This document shows, piece by piece, positions 16,553-25,832 of a stretch of 64,000 nt of DNA. The position numbers and the translations under genes were made by a program. The stretch lies in assembly GCF_025947225.1 (NCBI RefSeq), contig NZ_CP110005.1, forward strand, positions 806,001 to 870,000, in the 5' to 3' direction. The notes beneath the pieces are model-generated. The model searched no databases and was not told where the DNA came from. It saw nothing but the letters and a program-made list of their open reading frames with translations. The first letter of the stretch is position 1. Each line of letters opens with the position of its first letter. The stretch comes from Flavobacterium sp. N2270 (GTDB lineage: Bacteria > Bacteroidota > Bacteroidia > Flavobacteriales > Flavobacteriaceae).

Positions 16553-17788
16553 GTGAAAAACAATAAATTATTCGTTGCTATTATTGTAGCTTTAATTTTA
16601 GGGGTTTTTGCAGGAGCAATTACTCATTATTATTACCCAAGTTTTCAAGAAGAATTTTCAAAAAATGTAAAATTATTAGGAACCATTTTTATTAGGATGG
16701 TTCAAATGATAATTGCGCCATTAGTTTTTTCAACATTAGTTGTAGGAATAGCAAAAATGGGCGATTTAAAAATGGTTGGCAGAGTAGGAGCTAAAGCAAT
16801 GGCTTGGTTTGTAACAGCTTCATTAATTTCATTATTACTTGGGTTAGTTTTAGTTAATACTTTAAATCCTGGTAAAAAAACGGAAATTTCATTAGATCAA
16901 TTAGATGGAGCTTCTGAAATAATTGAAAAAACACAAACGTTTTCATTGGAAGAGTTTGTAAAACATTTAGTGCCTAAAAGTATTTTTGAAGCAATGGCAA
17001 CTAATGAAATTCTGCAAATTGTAATTTTTTCAATTTTATTTGGTATAGCCTTAGCTTCATTAGGTAGAAAAGGAAAATTAATTATTTCTTCATTAGACAC
17101 CTTGTCTCATGTAATTCTTAAAATGGTAACCTATATTATGTGGGTTGCACCATTTGGTGTTTTTGGGTCAGTCGCCGCGGCTGTAGCTAAACATGGATTT
17201 GGTATTTTTGAATTATATGCACATTATTTAATAGCATTCGTAATAGGTATTGCCGTTTTATGGATTATACTTTTAATCGTTGGTTATTTGTTTTTAGGTA
17301 AAAGATTATTCATTTTACTTCAAAGAATTAAAAACCCATTATTAATAGCTTTTTCTACTACAAGTTCTGAAGCTGTTTTTCCAAAATTAGTTGAAGAATT
17401 AGAGCGTTTTGGTTGTCAAAATAAAATAGTTTCCTTTACTTTACCATTAGGTTATTCATTTAACTTAGATGGAAGCATGATGTACATGACTTTTGCAAGT
17501 GTTTTTATTGCTCAAGTTTATGGTATTGATATGTCTGTTGGAGAGCAATTAACAATGTTACTTGTTCTTATGCTAACTAGTAAAGGAGTTGCTGGGGTAC
17601 CTCGTGCTTCTTTAATAGTAATTGTTGCAACATGTGCTATGTTTGGAATTCCTCCCGAAGGAATCGCTTTAATATTGCCAATTGATCATTTTTGTGATAT
17701 GGCTAGGAGTATGACAAATGTATTAGGAAATTCGTTAGCAACAGCTGTAATCGATAAATGGGAAACTAAACCAATTAATAATGAATGA
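16553..17788 (+). CDS. Dicarboxylate/amino acid:cation symporter (second of tandem pair)
   Basis: 411-residue DAACS-family transporter with a GTG start at 16553 (the sequence MKNNKLFVAI begins the first helix; no ATG fits). The serine loop reads STTSSEAVFPKL and the usual NMDGT is NLDGS, so its binding site differs from that of its neighbour and its substrate probably differs too. The overall relation to the first copy is moderate, suggesting an old duplication or two separate acquisitions, not a recent tandem copy. Its stop overlaps the DedA start by 8 nt, so the two are coupled. Confidence 0.9.
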   Translation: MKNNKLFVAIIVALILGVFAGAITHYYYPSFQEEFSKNVKLLGTIFIRMVQMIIAPLVFSTLVVGIAKMGDLKMVGRVGAKAMAWFVTASLISLLLGLVLVNTLNPGKKTEISLDQLDGASEIIEKTQTFSLEEFVKHLVPKSIFEAMATNEILQIVIFSILFGIALASLGRKGKLIISSLDTLSHVILKMVTYIMWVAPFGVFGSVAAAVAKHGFGIFELYAHYLIAFVIGIAVLWIILLIVGYLFLGKRLFILLQRIKNPLLIAFSTTSSEAVFPKLVEELERFGCQNKIVSFTLPLGYSFNLDGSMMYMTFASVFIAQVYGIDMSVGEQLTMLLVLMLTSKGVAGVPRASLIVIVATCAMFGIPPEGIALILPIDHFCDMARSMTNVLGNSLATAVIDKWETKPINNE

Positions 17789-18470
17789 ATTTCACTGGAC
17801 AAAATTATTTAACCCAGAGTTTTATATAACGATGGAAATAAATGGAATTCCTATAGGGATTTACATGGTTTTGTTCATTGTGTTTGCCGAAACAGGTTTA
17901 TTTGCTGGTTTCTTTTTACCAGGAGATAGTTTGTTGTTTTTATCAGGAATTTATACCAGAGAATTAGTGGAAACATTCTTTTTAATTCCAAGTGATTTAT
18001 CAAATGTTACTATTCTTTCTTTACTTATTGCAACTGCCGCTACTTTAGGAAATGTTTTTGGATATTGGTTTGGATCAAGAAGCGGGCAATTTTTATACAA
18101 TAAAGAAGATAGTTTCTTTTTTAAGAAAAAATATTTAATAGAATCTCAAATATTTTTTGAAAAACATGGAGGAAAAGCAATCATTTTTGCTCGTTTCTTA
18201 CCTATAATTAGAACTTTTGTACCCATCATAGCTGGAATTGTTCACATGAAAAAAAGTAAGTTTATGTTGTATAACATTCTTAGTTCTTTACTGTGGTCGT
18301 TTACTTTAGTTTTTGCAGGACATTATCTTTATAATATATTTCTAGAGCAATTTGATATCGATTTGAAAAAGCATATTGAAACGATTATTCTTACACTAAT
18401 TGCAATTACAACATTTCCTTTAGTTTGGAACTATTTCAAGCAAAAAAAACTTCTTAAAAATAAAGAATAA
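17781..18470 (+). CDS. DedA family membrane protein
   Basis: 229-residue DedA/VTT-domain inner-membrane protein. It has the family signatures FLPGDSLLFLSG near the first re-entrant loop and FARFLPIIRTFVPIIAG in the second half, with the conserved Arg. Members are proposed lipid scramblases/flippases linked to undecaprenyl phosphate or phosphatidylethanolamine movement. The start overlaps the upstream symporter by 8 nt; its last base is the first base of the next gene (TAATG). Confidence 0.92.
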   Translation: MNEFHWTKLFNPEFYITMEINGIPIGIYMVLFIVFAETGLFAGFFLPGDSLLFLSGIYTRELVETFFLIPSDLSNVTILSLLIATAATLGNVFGYWFGSRSGQFLYNKEDSFFFKKKYLIESQIFFEKHGGKAIIFARFLPIIRTFVPIIAGIVHMKKSKFMLYNILSSLLWSFTLVFAGHYLYNIFLEQFDIDLKKHIETIILTLIAITTFPLVWNYFKQKKLLKNKE

Positions 18471-19582
18471 TGCAGTTGAGTTATTGGGAATTAAAAAATT
18501 GGTTTACCAATGTCGATTATACAATTGTAGGTAGTGGAATTGTTGGATTACATTGTGCGTTAGCACTCAGAGATAAATTTCCAAAAGCAAAAATTCTTGT
18601 TTTAGAAAAAGGAATTTTACCACAAGGAGCAAGTACAAAAAATGCTGGATTTGCTTGTTTTGGAAGTATTTCAGAAATTATAGACGATTTAAAAACCCAT
18701 ACAGAAGAAGAAGTAATTCAATTGGTTCAAAAAAGAATTCAAGGGCTAAAATTACTTCGAAATCGTTTAGGAGATAATGTTGTCGATTTCAAACCTTACG
18801 GCGGTTACGAGCTATTTTTAAAAAACGACGAAGCTTTTTATAACGAATGTATTCAAAAGTTACCCTTTATAAATGACATTTTAAAACCTTTATTTAAAGC
18901 CGATGTTTTTGCAAAAGAAATAGATCGATTTAATTTTCAAAATATTTTCGAAAATCTAATTTTCAATCCGTTTGAAGGACAAATTGATACCGGAAATATG
19001 ATGCAAGCTTTATTAAAGGAAGCCATTTCAAAAGATATTCTGATTTTAAATCAGCAAAACGTGACTTCTTTTCAAGATTTAAATGATAAAGTTAAGGTTG
19101 TTACCAATGAAATTTCGTTTGTTACTAATAAATTATTATTTGCAACCAATGGTTTTGCTTCAGAGTTAACGAATAATAAAGTTCAGCCTGCAAGAGCACA
19201 AGTTTTAATTACAAAACCTATTGAAAATTTAGATATTAAAGGAACTTTTCATTTAGATAAAGGATATTATTATTTTCGAAACATTGGAAACAGAATCTTA
19301 TTTGGAGGAGGAAGAAATCTTGATTTTGATGGAGAAACTACAACCGATTTATCTCAATCAAAAATTATTCAAGACAAGTTGGAGGAATTATTAAAAACAG
19401 TAATTTTACCCCATCAAAATTTTGAAATTGAACACCGCTGGAGTGGAGTTATGGGTGTTGGAAATCATAAAAAACCAATTGTAGAACAACTTTCTAACAA
19501 TGTTTTTTGTGGGGTTCGTTTAGGTGGAATGGGAGTTGCAATAGGAAGTTTAATAGGAAAAGAATTAGCAGATTTAGTTTAA
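18470..19582 (+). CDS. FAD-dependent oxidoreductase (DAO family)
   Basis: 370 residues. The N-terminal dinucleotide fold VGSGIVGLHCALAL with a downstream acidic residue (VLEKG) binds FAD. The DAO-family block GASTKNAGFACFGS follows, and the C-terminus has RWSGVMGVG and GGMGVAIGS, typical of glycine-oxidase-like amine or amino acid oxidases. The substrate is unknown. The start overlaps the DedA stop by one base (TAATG) and mtgA begins 3 nt after its stop, so it belongs to the same transcript. Confidence 0.88.
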   Translation: MQLSYWELKNWFTNVDYTIVGSGIVGLHCALALRDKFPKAKILVLEKGILPQGASTKNAGFACFGSISEIIDDLKTHTEEEVIQLVQKRIQGLKLLRNRLGDNVVDFKPYGGYELFLKNDEAFYNECIQKLPFINDILKPLFKADVFAKEIDRFNFQNIFENLIFNPFEGQIDTGNMMQALLKEAISKDILILNQQNVTSFQDLNDKVKVVTNEISFVTNKLLFATNGFASELTNNKVQPARAQVLITKPIENLDIKGTFHLDKGYYYFRNIGNRILFGGGRNLDFDGETTTDLSQSKIIQDKLEELLKTVILPHQNFEIEHRWSGVMGVGNHKKPIVEQLSNNVFCGVRLGGMGVAIGSLIGKELADLV

Positions 19583-19585
19583 AAT

Positions 19586-20320
19586 ATGGCAGTAGCAAAA
19601 AAAATAAAGAAAAAAAGTTCTCCAAAAACTTCTAAAAAAAGTCCAGGAAAAAGAATTTTATTTTTCTTCTTTAAAATGTTTTTATGGTTTTTTGGGATCA
19701 GTTTATTTTTTGTGATTCTATTTAAATTTGTACCTGTACCATTTACACCATTAATGGCAATTAGAGCTTTTGAACAAAATTCTGAAAATAAAGAAATGGT
19801 TTGTTCTCATGATTGGGTAGCGTTAGAACACATTTCTCCTAACCTTCAAAAAGCAGTTATTTCAAGTGAAGACGGTTTGTTTTTAGAACACAATGGATTC
19901 GATTTTAAATCCATGCAAAAAGCATTTGAAAGCAATCAAAAAGGTAAAAAACTAAAAGGCGGAAGTACCATTTCTCAACAAACAGCTAAAAACGTTTTCC
20001 TTTGGCAAGGAAGAAGTTATTTACGAAAAGGTTTAGAAGCTTATTTCACCGTGCTTATTGAATTAATTTGGGGTAAAGAACGCATCATGGAAGTGTATTT
20101 AAATAGTATTGAAATGGGTGATGGTGTTTATGGTGCTCAAGCTGCGGCTAAACATTGGTATAAAAAAGAAGCTAAAAATTTGACTAAATATGAAGCTGCA
20201 GGAATAGCTGCAATTTTACCAAATCCAAGAAGGTTTAAAGCAACAAATTCATCATCATATATTAATAAACGCAAAGCAAAAATTAGCAAATATATTGGTT
20301 ACGTGAAATTAGATTATTAG
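19586..20320 (+). CDS. mtgA: Monofunctional peptidoglycan transglycosylase
   Basis: 244-residue GT51 enzyme that polymerises lipid II without cross-linking. A very basic cytosolic N-terminus (to residue 22) precedes one membrane anchor (about 24-48). Catalytic motifs are SSEDGLFLEHNG (Glu95, with Asp96) and KGGSTISQQTAKN (about 124-136), plus KERIMEVYLNSIEMG. Its last residues follow the family closely, with no transpeptidase domain. It is the last gene of the symporter-dedA-oxidoreductase-mtgA run and is followed by a terminator. Confidence 0.95.
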   Translation: MAVAKKIKKKSSPKTSKKSPGKRILFFFFKMFLWFFGISLFFVILFKFVPVPFTPLMAIRAFEQNSENKEMVCSHDWVALEHISPNLQKAVISSEDGLFLEHNGFDFKSMQKAFESNQKGKKLKGGSTISQQTAKNVFLWQGRSYLRKGLEAYFTVLIELIWGKERIMEVYLNSIEMGDGVYGAQAAAKHWYKKEAKNLTKYEAAGIAAILPNPRRFKATNSSSYINKRKAKISKYIGYVKLDY

Positions 20321-20335
20321 TTTATATAAATTATT

Positions 20336-20363
20336 AGCTTCACAAATCGTGAGGCTTTTTTTT
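20336..20363 (+). terminator. Terminator after mtgA
   Basis: AGCTTCAC, a 5-nt loop, GTGAGGCT (one G-T pair) and a run of eight T. Confidence 0.75.
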
Positions 20364-20426
20364 GCCTTTAAAATATTTCGTAACATTTTTTTAAAATCCT
20401 CGACCAATTAATAAAACTATAAAATT

Positions 20427-21227
20427 ATGCAAGCACACGAAATAGATTACCAAATTTTTGGTGAAGAAATGCAATATGTAGAAATAGAACTAGATCCGCA
20501 AGAAATTGTTGTAGCTGAAGCTGGAAGTTTTATGATGATGGATAGTGGAATCAAAATGGAAACTATTTTTGGCGATGGAAGCCAACAAGAGGGTGGAATT
20601 TTCGGAAAATTATTGTCTGCTGGGAAACGTGTATTAACCGGTGAAAGTTTGTTTATGACAGCTTATCAAAATATTGAATACGGCAAGAAAAAAGTGTCTT
20701 TTGCATCACCTTATCCTGGGAAAATTGTTCCAATTGACTTGAATAAATACGGTGGAAAATTTGTTTGCCAAAAAGACGCATTCTTATGTGCTGCAAAAGG
20801 TGTTTCTGTAGGAATTGATTTTTCTAGAAAACTTGGAAGAGGTTTGTTTGGCGGAGAAGGTTTTATTATGCAAAAACTGGAAGGAGATGGAATGGCTTTT
20901 GTTCATGCCGGTGGAACATTGGCAAGAAGAGAATTACAAGCAGGAGAAGTTTTAAAAGTTGACACAGGTTGTATTGTTGGTTTTACCAAAGACATCAACT
21001 ACGATATTGAATTTGTAGGTGGAATAAAAAACACCATTTTTGGCGGTGAAGGTGTTTTCTTCGCTACGCTTCGAGGACCTGGAATTGCTTATATTCAATC
21101 GTTACCATTTAGTCGTTTAGCCGATAGAATTATACAATCTGCACCACAAATGGGTGGAAAAGATAAAGGAGAAGGAAGCTTACTTGGCGGTCTTGGAAAT
21201 CTTTTAGATGGAGATAATAGGTTTTAG
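20427..21227 (+). CDS. TIGR00266/AIM24 family protein
   Basis: 266-residue protein of the AIM24-like (TIGR00266) family, whose three-fold beta structure is known but whose biochemical role is not. Glycine-rich conserved blocks are visible: [45 protein letters not shown] and [16 protein letters not shown]. There is no signal peptide or membrane segment. Transcribed alone; followed by a dispersed repeat, a terminator and a palindrome. Confidence 0.88.
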   Translation: MQAHEIDYQIFGEEMQYVEIELDPQEIVVAEAGSFMMMDSGIKMETIFGDGSQQEGGIFGKLLSAGKRVLTGESLFMTAYQNIEYGKKKVSFASPYPGKIVPIDLNKYGGKFVCQKDAFLCAAKGVSVGIDFSRKLGRGLFGGEGFIMQKLEGDGMAFVHAGGTLARRELQAGEVLKVDTGCIVGFTKDINYDIEFVGGIKNTIFGGEGVFFATLRGPGIAYIQSLPFSRLADRIIQSAPQMGGKDKGEGSLLGGLGNLLDGDNRF

Positions 21228-21236
21228 TATGTTTTT

Positions 21237-21267
21237 TTGTCATTTCGACCATAGGGAGAAATCACAC
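21237..21267 (+). repeat. Solo copy of the GIY-YIG-associated REP-like repeat
   Basis: This begins TTGTCATTTCGAC and ends GGGAGAAATCACAC, the same as the terminal inverted repeats of the element at 33475-33882 apart from a few bases and one extra base in the middle. No nuclease gene is next to it. Confidence 0.75.
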
Positions 21268-21292
21268 AAGATGGAAATTAACTATCGTATAT

Positions 21293-21326
21293 AAAAAATC
21301 CCGATTTAATTTAAATCGGGATTTTT
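21293..21326. terminator. Hairpin terminator, probably bidirectional
   Basis: AAAAATCCCGATTTAA and TTTAAATCGGGATTTTT form a perfect long stem with flanking A and T runs between the AIM24-like gene and the convergent prolyl oligopeptidase. Confidence 0.85.
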
Positions 21327-21328
21327 AC

Positions 21329-21362
21329 AGACCTGACAGGTTTTTTAAAACCTGTCAGGTCT
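21329..21362. repeat. 34-bp palindrome (16-bp arms)
   Basis: AGACCTGACAGGTTTT at 21329-21344 and its exact complement at 21347-21362 with a 2-nt spacer. Very similar ACCTGACAGGT palindromes recur in Bacteroidota intergenic regions, so it may be a dispersed element as well as a second terminator for the minus-strand gene. Confidence 0.7.
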
Positions 21363-21377
21363 CGTTTTATAATAGGA

Positions 21378-23480
21378 TTAGTTTTTCAATTCTCTAACCC
21401 CCATATTGTATAACGTAAATACCTGCATATCTACAAATTCTTGTATGGTTGCTGCAACAGATTTTCCAGCACCATGACCAGCATTAACATCAATACGAAT
21501 TAATGTTGGGTTAGAACCCGCTTGTTTTGCCTGTAATTCTGCAGCAAATTTAAAACTATGTGCAGGAACTACTCTGTCATCATGATCTCCAGTCGTAACC
21601 ATAGTTGCAGGATATTTTGTTCCTGCTTTTACATTATGTACTGGTGAATATTCTTTTAAATAATCAAACATTTCTTTGCTTTGTTCACTTGTTCCATAAT
21701 CGTAAGCCCAACCTGCACCAGCTGTAAAAGTATGGTAACGCAACATGTCTAAAACACCAACGCCTGGCAATGCTACTTTCATTAAATCGGGTCTTTGTGT
21801 CATCGTTGCACCAACTAATAATCCTCCATTTGAACGACCAGAAATCGCTAAATAATCAGAAGAAGTATATTTCTCTGCAATTAAATATTCAGCCGCAGCG
21901 ATAAAATCGTCAAATACATTTTGTTTTTGCATTTGCGTTCCTGCATTGTGCCATTTTTTACCATATTCACCACCACCACGTAAATTAGCAACTGCATAAA
22001 CTCCGCCGTTTTCTAACCATACAGCATTAGCAATACTAAAACTTGGTGTTAAACTAATGTTGAATCCACCATAACCGTAAAGCATCGTTGGGTTTTTTCC
22101 ATTTAGTTCAGTTCCTTTTTTATAGGTAATAATCATAGGTATTTTTGTACCGTCTTTCGAAGTATAAAACACTTGTTTTGATTCGAAGTCTTCACTTTTG
22201 AAATCTACTTTTGGCTTGTTATATATTTTAGAACTTCCTGTTTTTGGATCAAACGAATATATTGTACCAGGAGTAACATAATTAGTGAAAGAATAATATA
22301 AAGTCGTTTCTTCTTTTTTGCCACCAAATCCACCTGCCGAACCAATTCCAGGCAATTCAACTTCACGGACTAATTTTCCATCATAATCGTATTGTTTGAT
22401 TTGTGAAACGGCGTCTTTCATGTATTCCGCAAAAATAAAACCACCACCAGTTGAAGGCGATAATACGTTTTCAGTTTCTGGAATAAAATCTACCCAGTTT
22501 TCTTGACTTGGTTTTGCTAAATCGAAAGTTACAATTCGTTTATTTGGTGCGTTATAATTAGTAGATATATAAAATTTAGTTCCTACATTGTCTAAAACAT
22601 TATTATCATTGTCAAAATTATTAACGATGTTTATAATAGGTCCGTTTTTAGATAAATCTTTATAATATAACTCATTTCCTGAAGTAGAAGTTGCTCCAGA
22701 AATAATTAAATAATTTTCATCTTCAGTAACATAACCTCCAACATACCTTCTTTTTTCATTTAACCCGAAAATAACTTTGTCGTCTTTTTGAGCAGTATTC
22801 AATTTATGGAAATACAGTTTATGTTGATCAGTTTTTGCAGAAAGTTCACTTCCTTTTGGTTTATCGTAACTTGAGTAATAGAAACCTTCGTTTTTGTACC
22901 AAGAAACACCACTAAATTTAATGTCGACAATTGTATCCCCAATAATTTCTTTGTTTGCAGTCTTCATCACAATAACTTTTCTCCAATCGCTTCCGCCTTC
23001 TGAAATCGCATAAGCAACAAGCGAACCGTCTTTTGAAAAGTTTAAACCACCAAGAGAAGTTGTTCCGTCTTTTGAAAAAGTATTTGGATCTAAAAAGATT
23101 TCTTCTTTACCTTTAGTATCTTTTCTATATACAACCGATTGATTTTGTAGACCGTTATTTTTGTAATAATATGTATATTTTCCTTCTTTAAATGGAGCTG
23201 AAATTTTTTCATAATTCCATAATTTTTCCATTCGAGTTTTCAACTTATTTCGGTAAGGAATTTTTTCTAAATATCCAAAAGTAACTTCGTTTTGAGCTTT
23301 AACCCAAGCTTCTGTTTCAGCACTTCTGTCGTCTTCTAGCCAACGATAAGGGTCATTTAAAGATTCTTCAAAATAAGTATCTACGTGATCTATTTTTTTA
23401 GTTACCGGATAATTAATTTTTGTTTGTGCGTTCATAGTTAATGTACAAACAATAGTTGCTATTGTTATTGTTTTTTTCAT
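21378..23480 (-). CDS. Secreted prolyl oligopeptidase (S9A)
   Basis: 700-residue serine peptidase that cleaves short proline-containing peptides. Signal peptide MKKTITIATIVCTLTMNAQ, then the N-terminal POP strand (YPVTKKIDHVDTYFEESLNDPYRWLED), a seven-bladed propeller, and the hydrolase domain with SGRSNGG (Ser550), DHDDRV (Asp) and NAGHGAG (His). Full length for the family. A perfect -7 box lies at 23501-23508. Monocistronic, convergent with the AIM24-like gene. Confidence 0.95.
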   Translation of the reverse strand: MKKTITIATIVCTLTMNAQTKINYPVTKKIDHVDTYFEESLNDPYRWLEDDRSAETEAWVKAQNEVTFGYLEKIPYRNKLKTRMEKLWNYEKISAPFKEGKYTYYYKNNGLQNQSVVYRKDTKGKEEIFLDPNTFSKDGTTSLGGLNFSKDGSLVAYAISEGGSDWRKVIVMKTANKEIIGDTIVDIKFSGVSWYKNEGFYYSSYDKPKGSELSAKTDQHKLYFHKLNTAQKDDKVIFGLNEKRRYVGGYVTEDENYLIISGATSTSGNELYYKDLSKNGPIINIVNNFDNDNNVLDNVGTKFYISTNYNAPNKRIVTFDLAKPSQENWVDFIPETENVLSPSTGGGFIFAEYMKDAVSQIKQYDYDGKLVREVELPGIGSAGGFGGKKEETTLYYSFTNYVTPGTIYSFDPKTGSSKIYNKPKVDFKSEDFESKQVFYTSKDGTKIPMIITYKKGTELNGKNPTMLYGYGGFNISLTPSFSIANAVWLENGGVYAVANLRGGGEYGKKWHNAGTQMQKQNVFDDFIAAAEYLIAEKYTSSDYLAISGRSNGGLLVGATMTQRPDLMKVALPGVGVLDMLRYHTFTAGAGWAYDYGTSEQSKEMFDYLKEYSPVHNVKAGTKYPATMVTTGDHDDRVVPAHSFKFAAELQAKQAGSNPTLIRIDVNAGHGAGKSVAATIQEFVDMQVFTLYNMGVRELKN

Positions 23481-23500
23481 GTTTGCTTTTTCAGTTTTAT

Positions 23501-23508
23501 CAAAAATA
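23501..23508 (-). promoter_or_regulatory. -7 box of the prolyl oligopeptidase
   Basis: Minus strand TATTTTTG, matching TAnnTTTG, 20 nt upstream of the start codon. No TTG at the ideal spacing. Confidence 0.45.
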
Positions 23509-23535
23509 AGAATTTGATTTTAAAGTAGTTGTTAA

Positions 23536-25737
23536 TTAAAAATCAAAATTCAATCCTAAAACAATATTTCGACCCATATTTGGAATGCCGTCATTTTTTA
23601 ATCGTGACAAATGAGCAATATAATTTTTGTCAAACAAGTTGTTTGCATTTAAATAAACATCAATTTTTTGTTTACCAAAATTCATTTCTCCTCCAAAACC
23701 TAAATTTACCAAAGTATAATCTTTCGATTTTGTTTCAAAAGCACTTGTGTTATTTTGATTATAAGTATAATTTATTTGTGCTGAAATATAATTTTTTTGG
23801 AACCAGTTAGACAAGTTAAAGTTCGTTTTTAAATTGTTTTTCCATTGATTTGCAGGAATTAATGGAAGATAATCCCCATTTTCTTGTTTAGCGGTTACGT
23901 TTTCAAAACTACTAGTAAAATGCAACCAATCTAACGGATGTGGATGAAAGTGAATTCCTGCTTCTCCACCAAATAAATACGCATTGTTTTGAACGTAATT
24001 GTACACATCATTTCCATCTATAGTTGTAGAAGTTGGTTCAATATAAATGTAGTTATTTACATGATTGTAAAAGCCATTTGCAAAAATTTCAAAATGTTCA
24101 CTGTTGTATTCCAAATTTAAATCGGCTTGAAAATTTTGTTCGTTTTTTAAGTTAGAATTCCCTATTTCATAACGATTACTTCCTTCATGAACTCCATTTG
24201 AAGTTAATTCAGATAGATTTGGCGCTCTAAATCCAGAAGCTAAGTTGAATCTGGTTGTGATTTTTTCAGTTAAGTTTGTTTTGTATCCCAATGCGAAATT
24301 AAAACTTTCAAATTGTTTATCTAAAGCTTCAAAATAACCTTCGTCTCCAAAATTTCCATATTCTGAAGTTGAAATGGATCTTTTATCAAAACGAATTCCT
24401 GCCTGAATAGCGTTTTTGTTCCATTCGTAATTTGAAGTCATAAATGCGCCAAAGTCTTTAATTATTGCATCAGGAATTAATCGTTCTTCCCCAAAGTTTA
24501 AATTGGTTTGATTCATTCCTTGAATTCCAACAATAGTTTCAAAATTTTTCCATTTTGGAAAATAGTATTTGATGTTATAGTTTGCTGTTTTTAATTTCAT
24601 ATGCAAAGCTGTTTCATCTATGTCTTCTATTTCTTTTCTGTTGTTAAAAATATAACCTAAATCTGCTTCTAATTTTGAGTTTTTGAAATAAAATTTTTGG
24701 TTTAAACTTAAAATATGATTGTCAATATCTTGTTTCGGAAACAACGGATTTCTAAAACCTGAATTTTCAATATCTTCTTCAGGTAACCCTAAATTTAAGT
24801 TGTTATAATTGTATCGAAAATCGGTTGAAAAATGCGAATTAGAATAACCAATTCCATATTTTAAATCCTTTTCAATTGAACGCGTGTTGATGACTCTATC
24901 TCCATTTGGAATTTTATAATCTGCTTGAGAATTATAATTTCCTCTTATTAAAAATTTCCAATTCCCTGGTGTTGCTTTATATCCAAAAGAAGTGTTTGTG
25001 CCTTGCGTATTGCTTGAAAATTGTTGTAAAAAATTAGCTTCCTGTTTTCCAAATTGAGCATATTTTTCAGGATTAAAATAGACTACTCCGCCTATTGCAT
25101 CAGAACCATATAATAAAGAAGCAGGACCTTTAATAATTTCTACACTTTCAATTCCAGAAGCACTTAATCCAAGTCCGTGTTCTTCGCCAAATTGTTGGTT
25201 TTCTAATCGAATTCCTTGCGCGTAAACCAAAACTCTAGATGCGCTTAAGCCTCTAATTACCGGTTTTCCAATAGAAGTTCCGGTTGAAATTTGACTTACA
25301 CCAGGAACTTCTGATAATCCATCCATCAAAGCTATGTTTCCGTTTTTACGCATTTCTTTAACAGACTGATGTTCTACTTTCATCACATTTTGCGATTGCA
25401 TTTTATTGAAAGCCGTTGAAACAATTACTTCGTCTAAATGTTGTTCTTTTTCTTGAAGAATAAAATTTAATTCTGTAGAAGAAATACTGTTTGTTTTTTC
25501 TGTCTTTTGTTCGTAACCTAATAAGTGTACAACTATTGTTATTTCTCCCTTGGGAATATTTTCAAATGTGTAAATACCCAATTCATTTGTTTCTGTAAAA
25601 GTGTTGTTTTCTGTAATATGAATTATGGCGTTTTGTAAAGGAATATTCTTTTCCGTTGTTATTTTTCCAGTAAGTTTATTTTGTGAATAACTTAATAAAG
25701 ATGTAAATATGATGACTAATTGAATTATTTTTTTCAT
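23536..25737 (-). CDS. TonB-dependent outer-membrane receptor, probably metal-related
   Basis: 733 residues. A signal peptide (MKKIIQLVIIFTSLLSYSQ) is followed by a carboxypeptidase-regulatory-like domain (about 20-95), a plug domain with MDGLSEVPGVSQ, GKPVIRGLSASRVLVY and IKGPASLLYGSDAIGGVV, and a 22-strand-type barrel ending in aromatic LGLNFDF. The plug sequence ENQQFGEEHG and a late barrel segment HFHPHPLDWLH resemble ZnuD-type zinc receptors; this is a family impression, not proof. The small His/Cys protein encoded upstream supports a metal role. Confidence 0.88.
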   Translation of the reverse strand: MKKIIQLVIIFTSLLSYSQNKLTGKITTEKNIPLQNAIIHITENNTFTETNELGIYTFENIPKGEITIVVHLLGYEQKTEKTNSISSTELNFILQEKEQHLDEVIVSTAFNKMQSQNVMKVEHQSVKEMRKNGNIALMDGLSEVPGVSQISTGTSIGKPVIRGLSASRVLVYAQGIRLENQQFGEEHGLGLSASGIESVEIIKGPASLLYGSDAIGGVVYFNPEKYAQFGKQEANFLQQFSSNTQGTNTSFGYKATPGNWKFLIRGNYNSQADYKIPNGDRVINTRSIEKDLKYGIGYSNSHFSTDFRYNYNNLNLGLPEEDIENSGFRNPLFPKQDIDNHILSLNQKFYFKNSKLEADLGYIFNNRKEIEDIDETALHMKLKTANYNIKYYFPKWKNFETIVGIQGMNQTNLNFGEERLIPDAIIKDFGAFMTSNYEWNKNAIQAGIRFDKRSISTSEYGNFGDEGYFEALDKQFESFNFALGYKTNLTEKITTRFNLASGFRAPNLSELTSNGVHEGSNRYEIGNSNLKNEQNFQADLNLEYNSEHFEIFANGFYNHVNNYIYIEPTSTTIDGNDVYNYVQNNAYLFGGEAGIHFHPHPLDWLHFTSSFENVTAKQENGDYLPLIPANQWKNNLKTNFNLSNWFQKNYISAQINYTYNQNNTSAFETKSKDYTLVNLGFGGEMNFGKQKIDVYLNANNLFDKNYIAHLSRLKNDGIPNMGRNIVLGLNFDF

Positions 25738-25802
25738 TGTAGTTTAATTAATATATATAAAGAAATTGCTACAACTTAAAATAAAGTTGAAGCTCATTTT
25801 TG

Positions 25803-25832
25803 CAAAAATAAATAGTAAATTAAACTAGATAA
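25803..25832 (-). promoter_or_regulatory. Possible promoter of the TonB receptor
   Basis: Minus strand TTA, 19 nt, TATTTTTG (25810-25803). The -7 is perfect, the -33 is one base off. It would start transcription between the small protein and the receptor. Confidence 0.4.
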
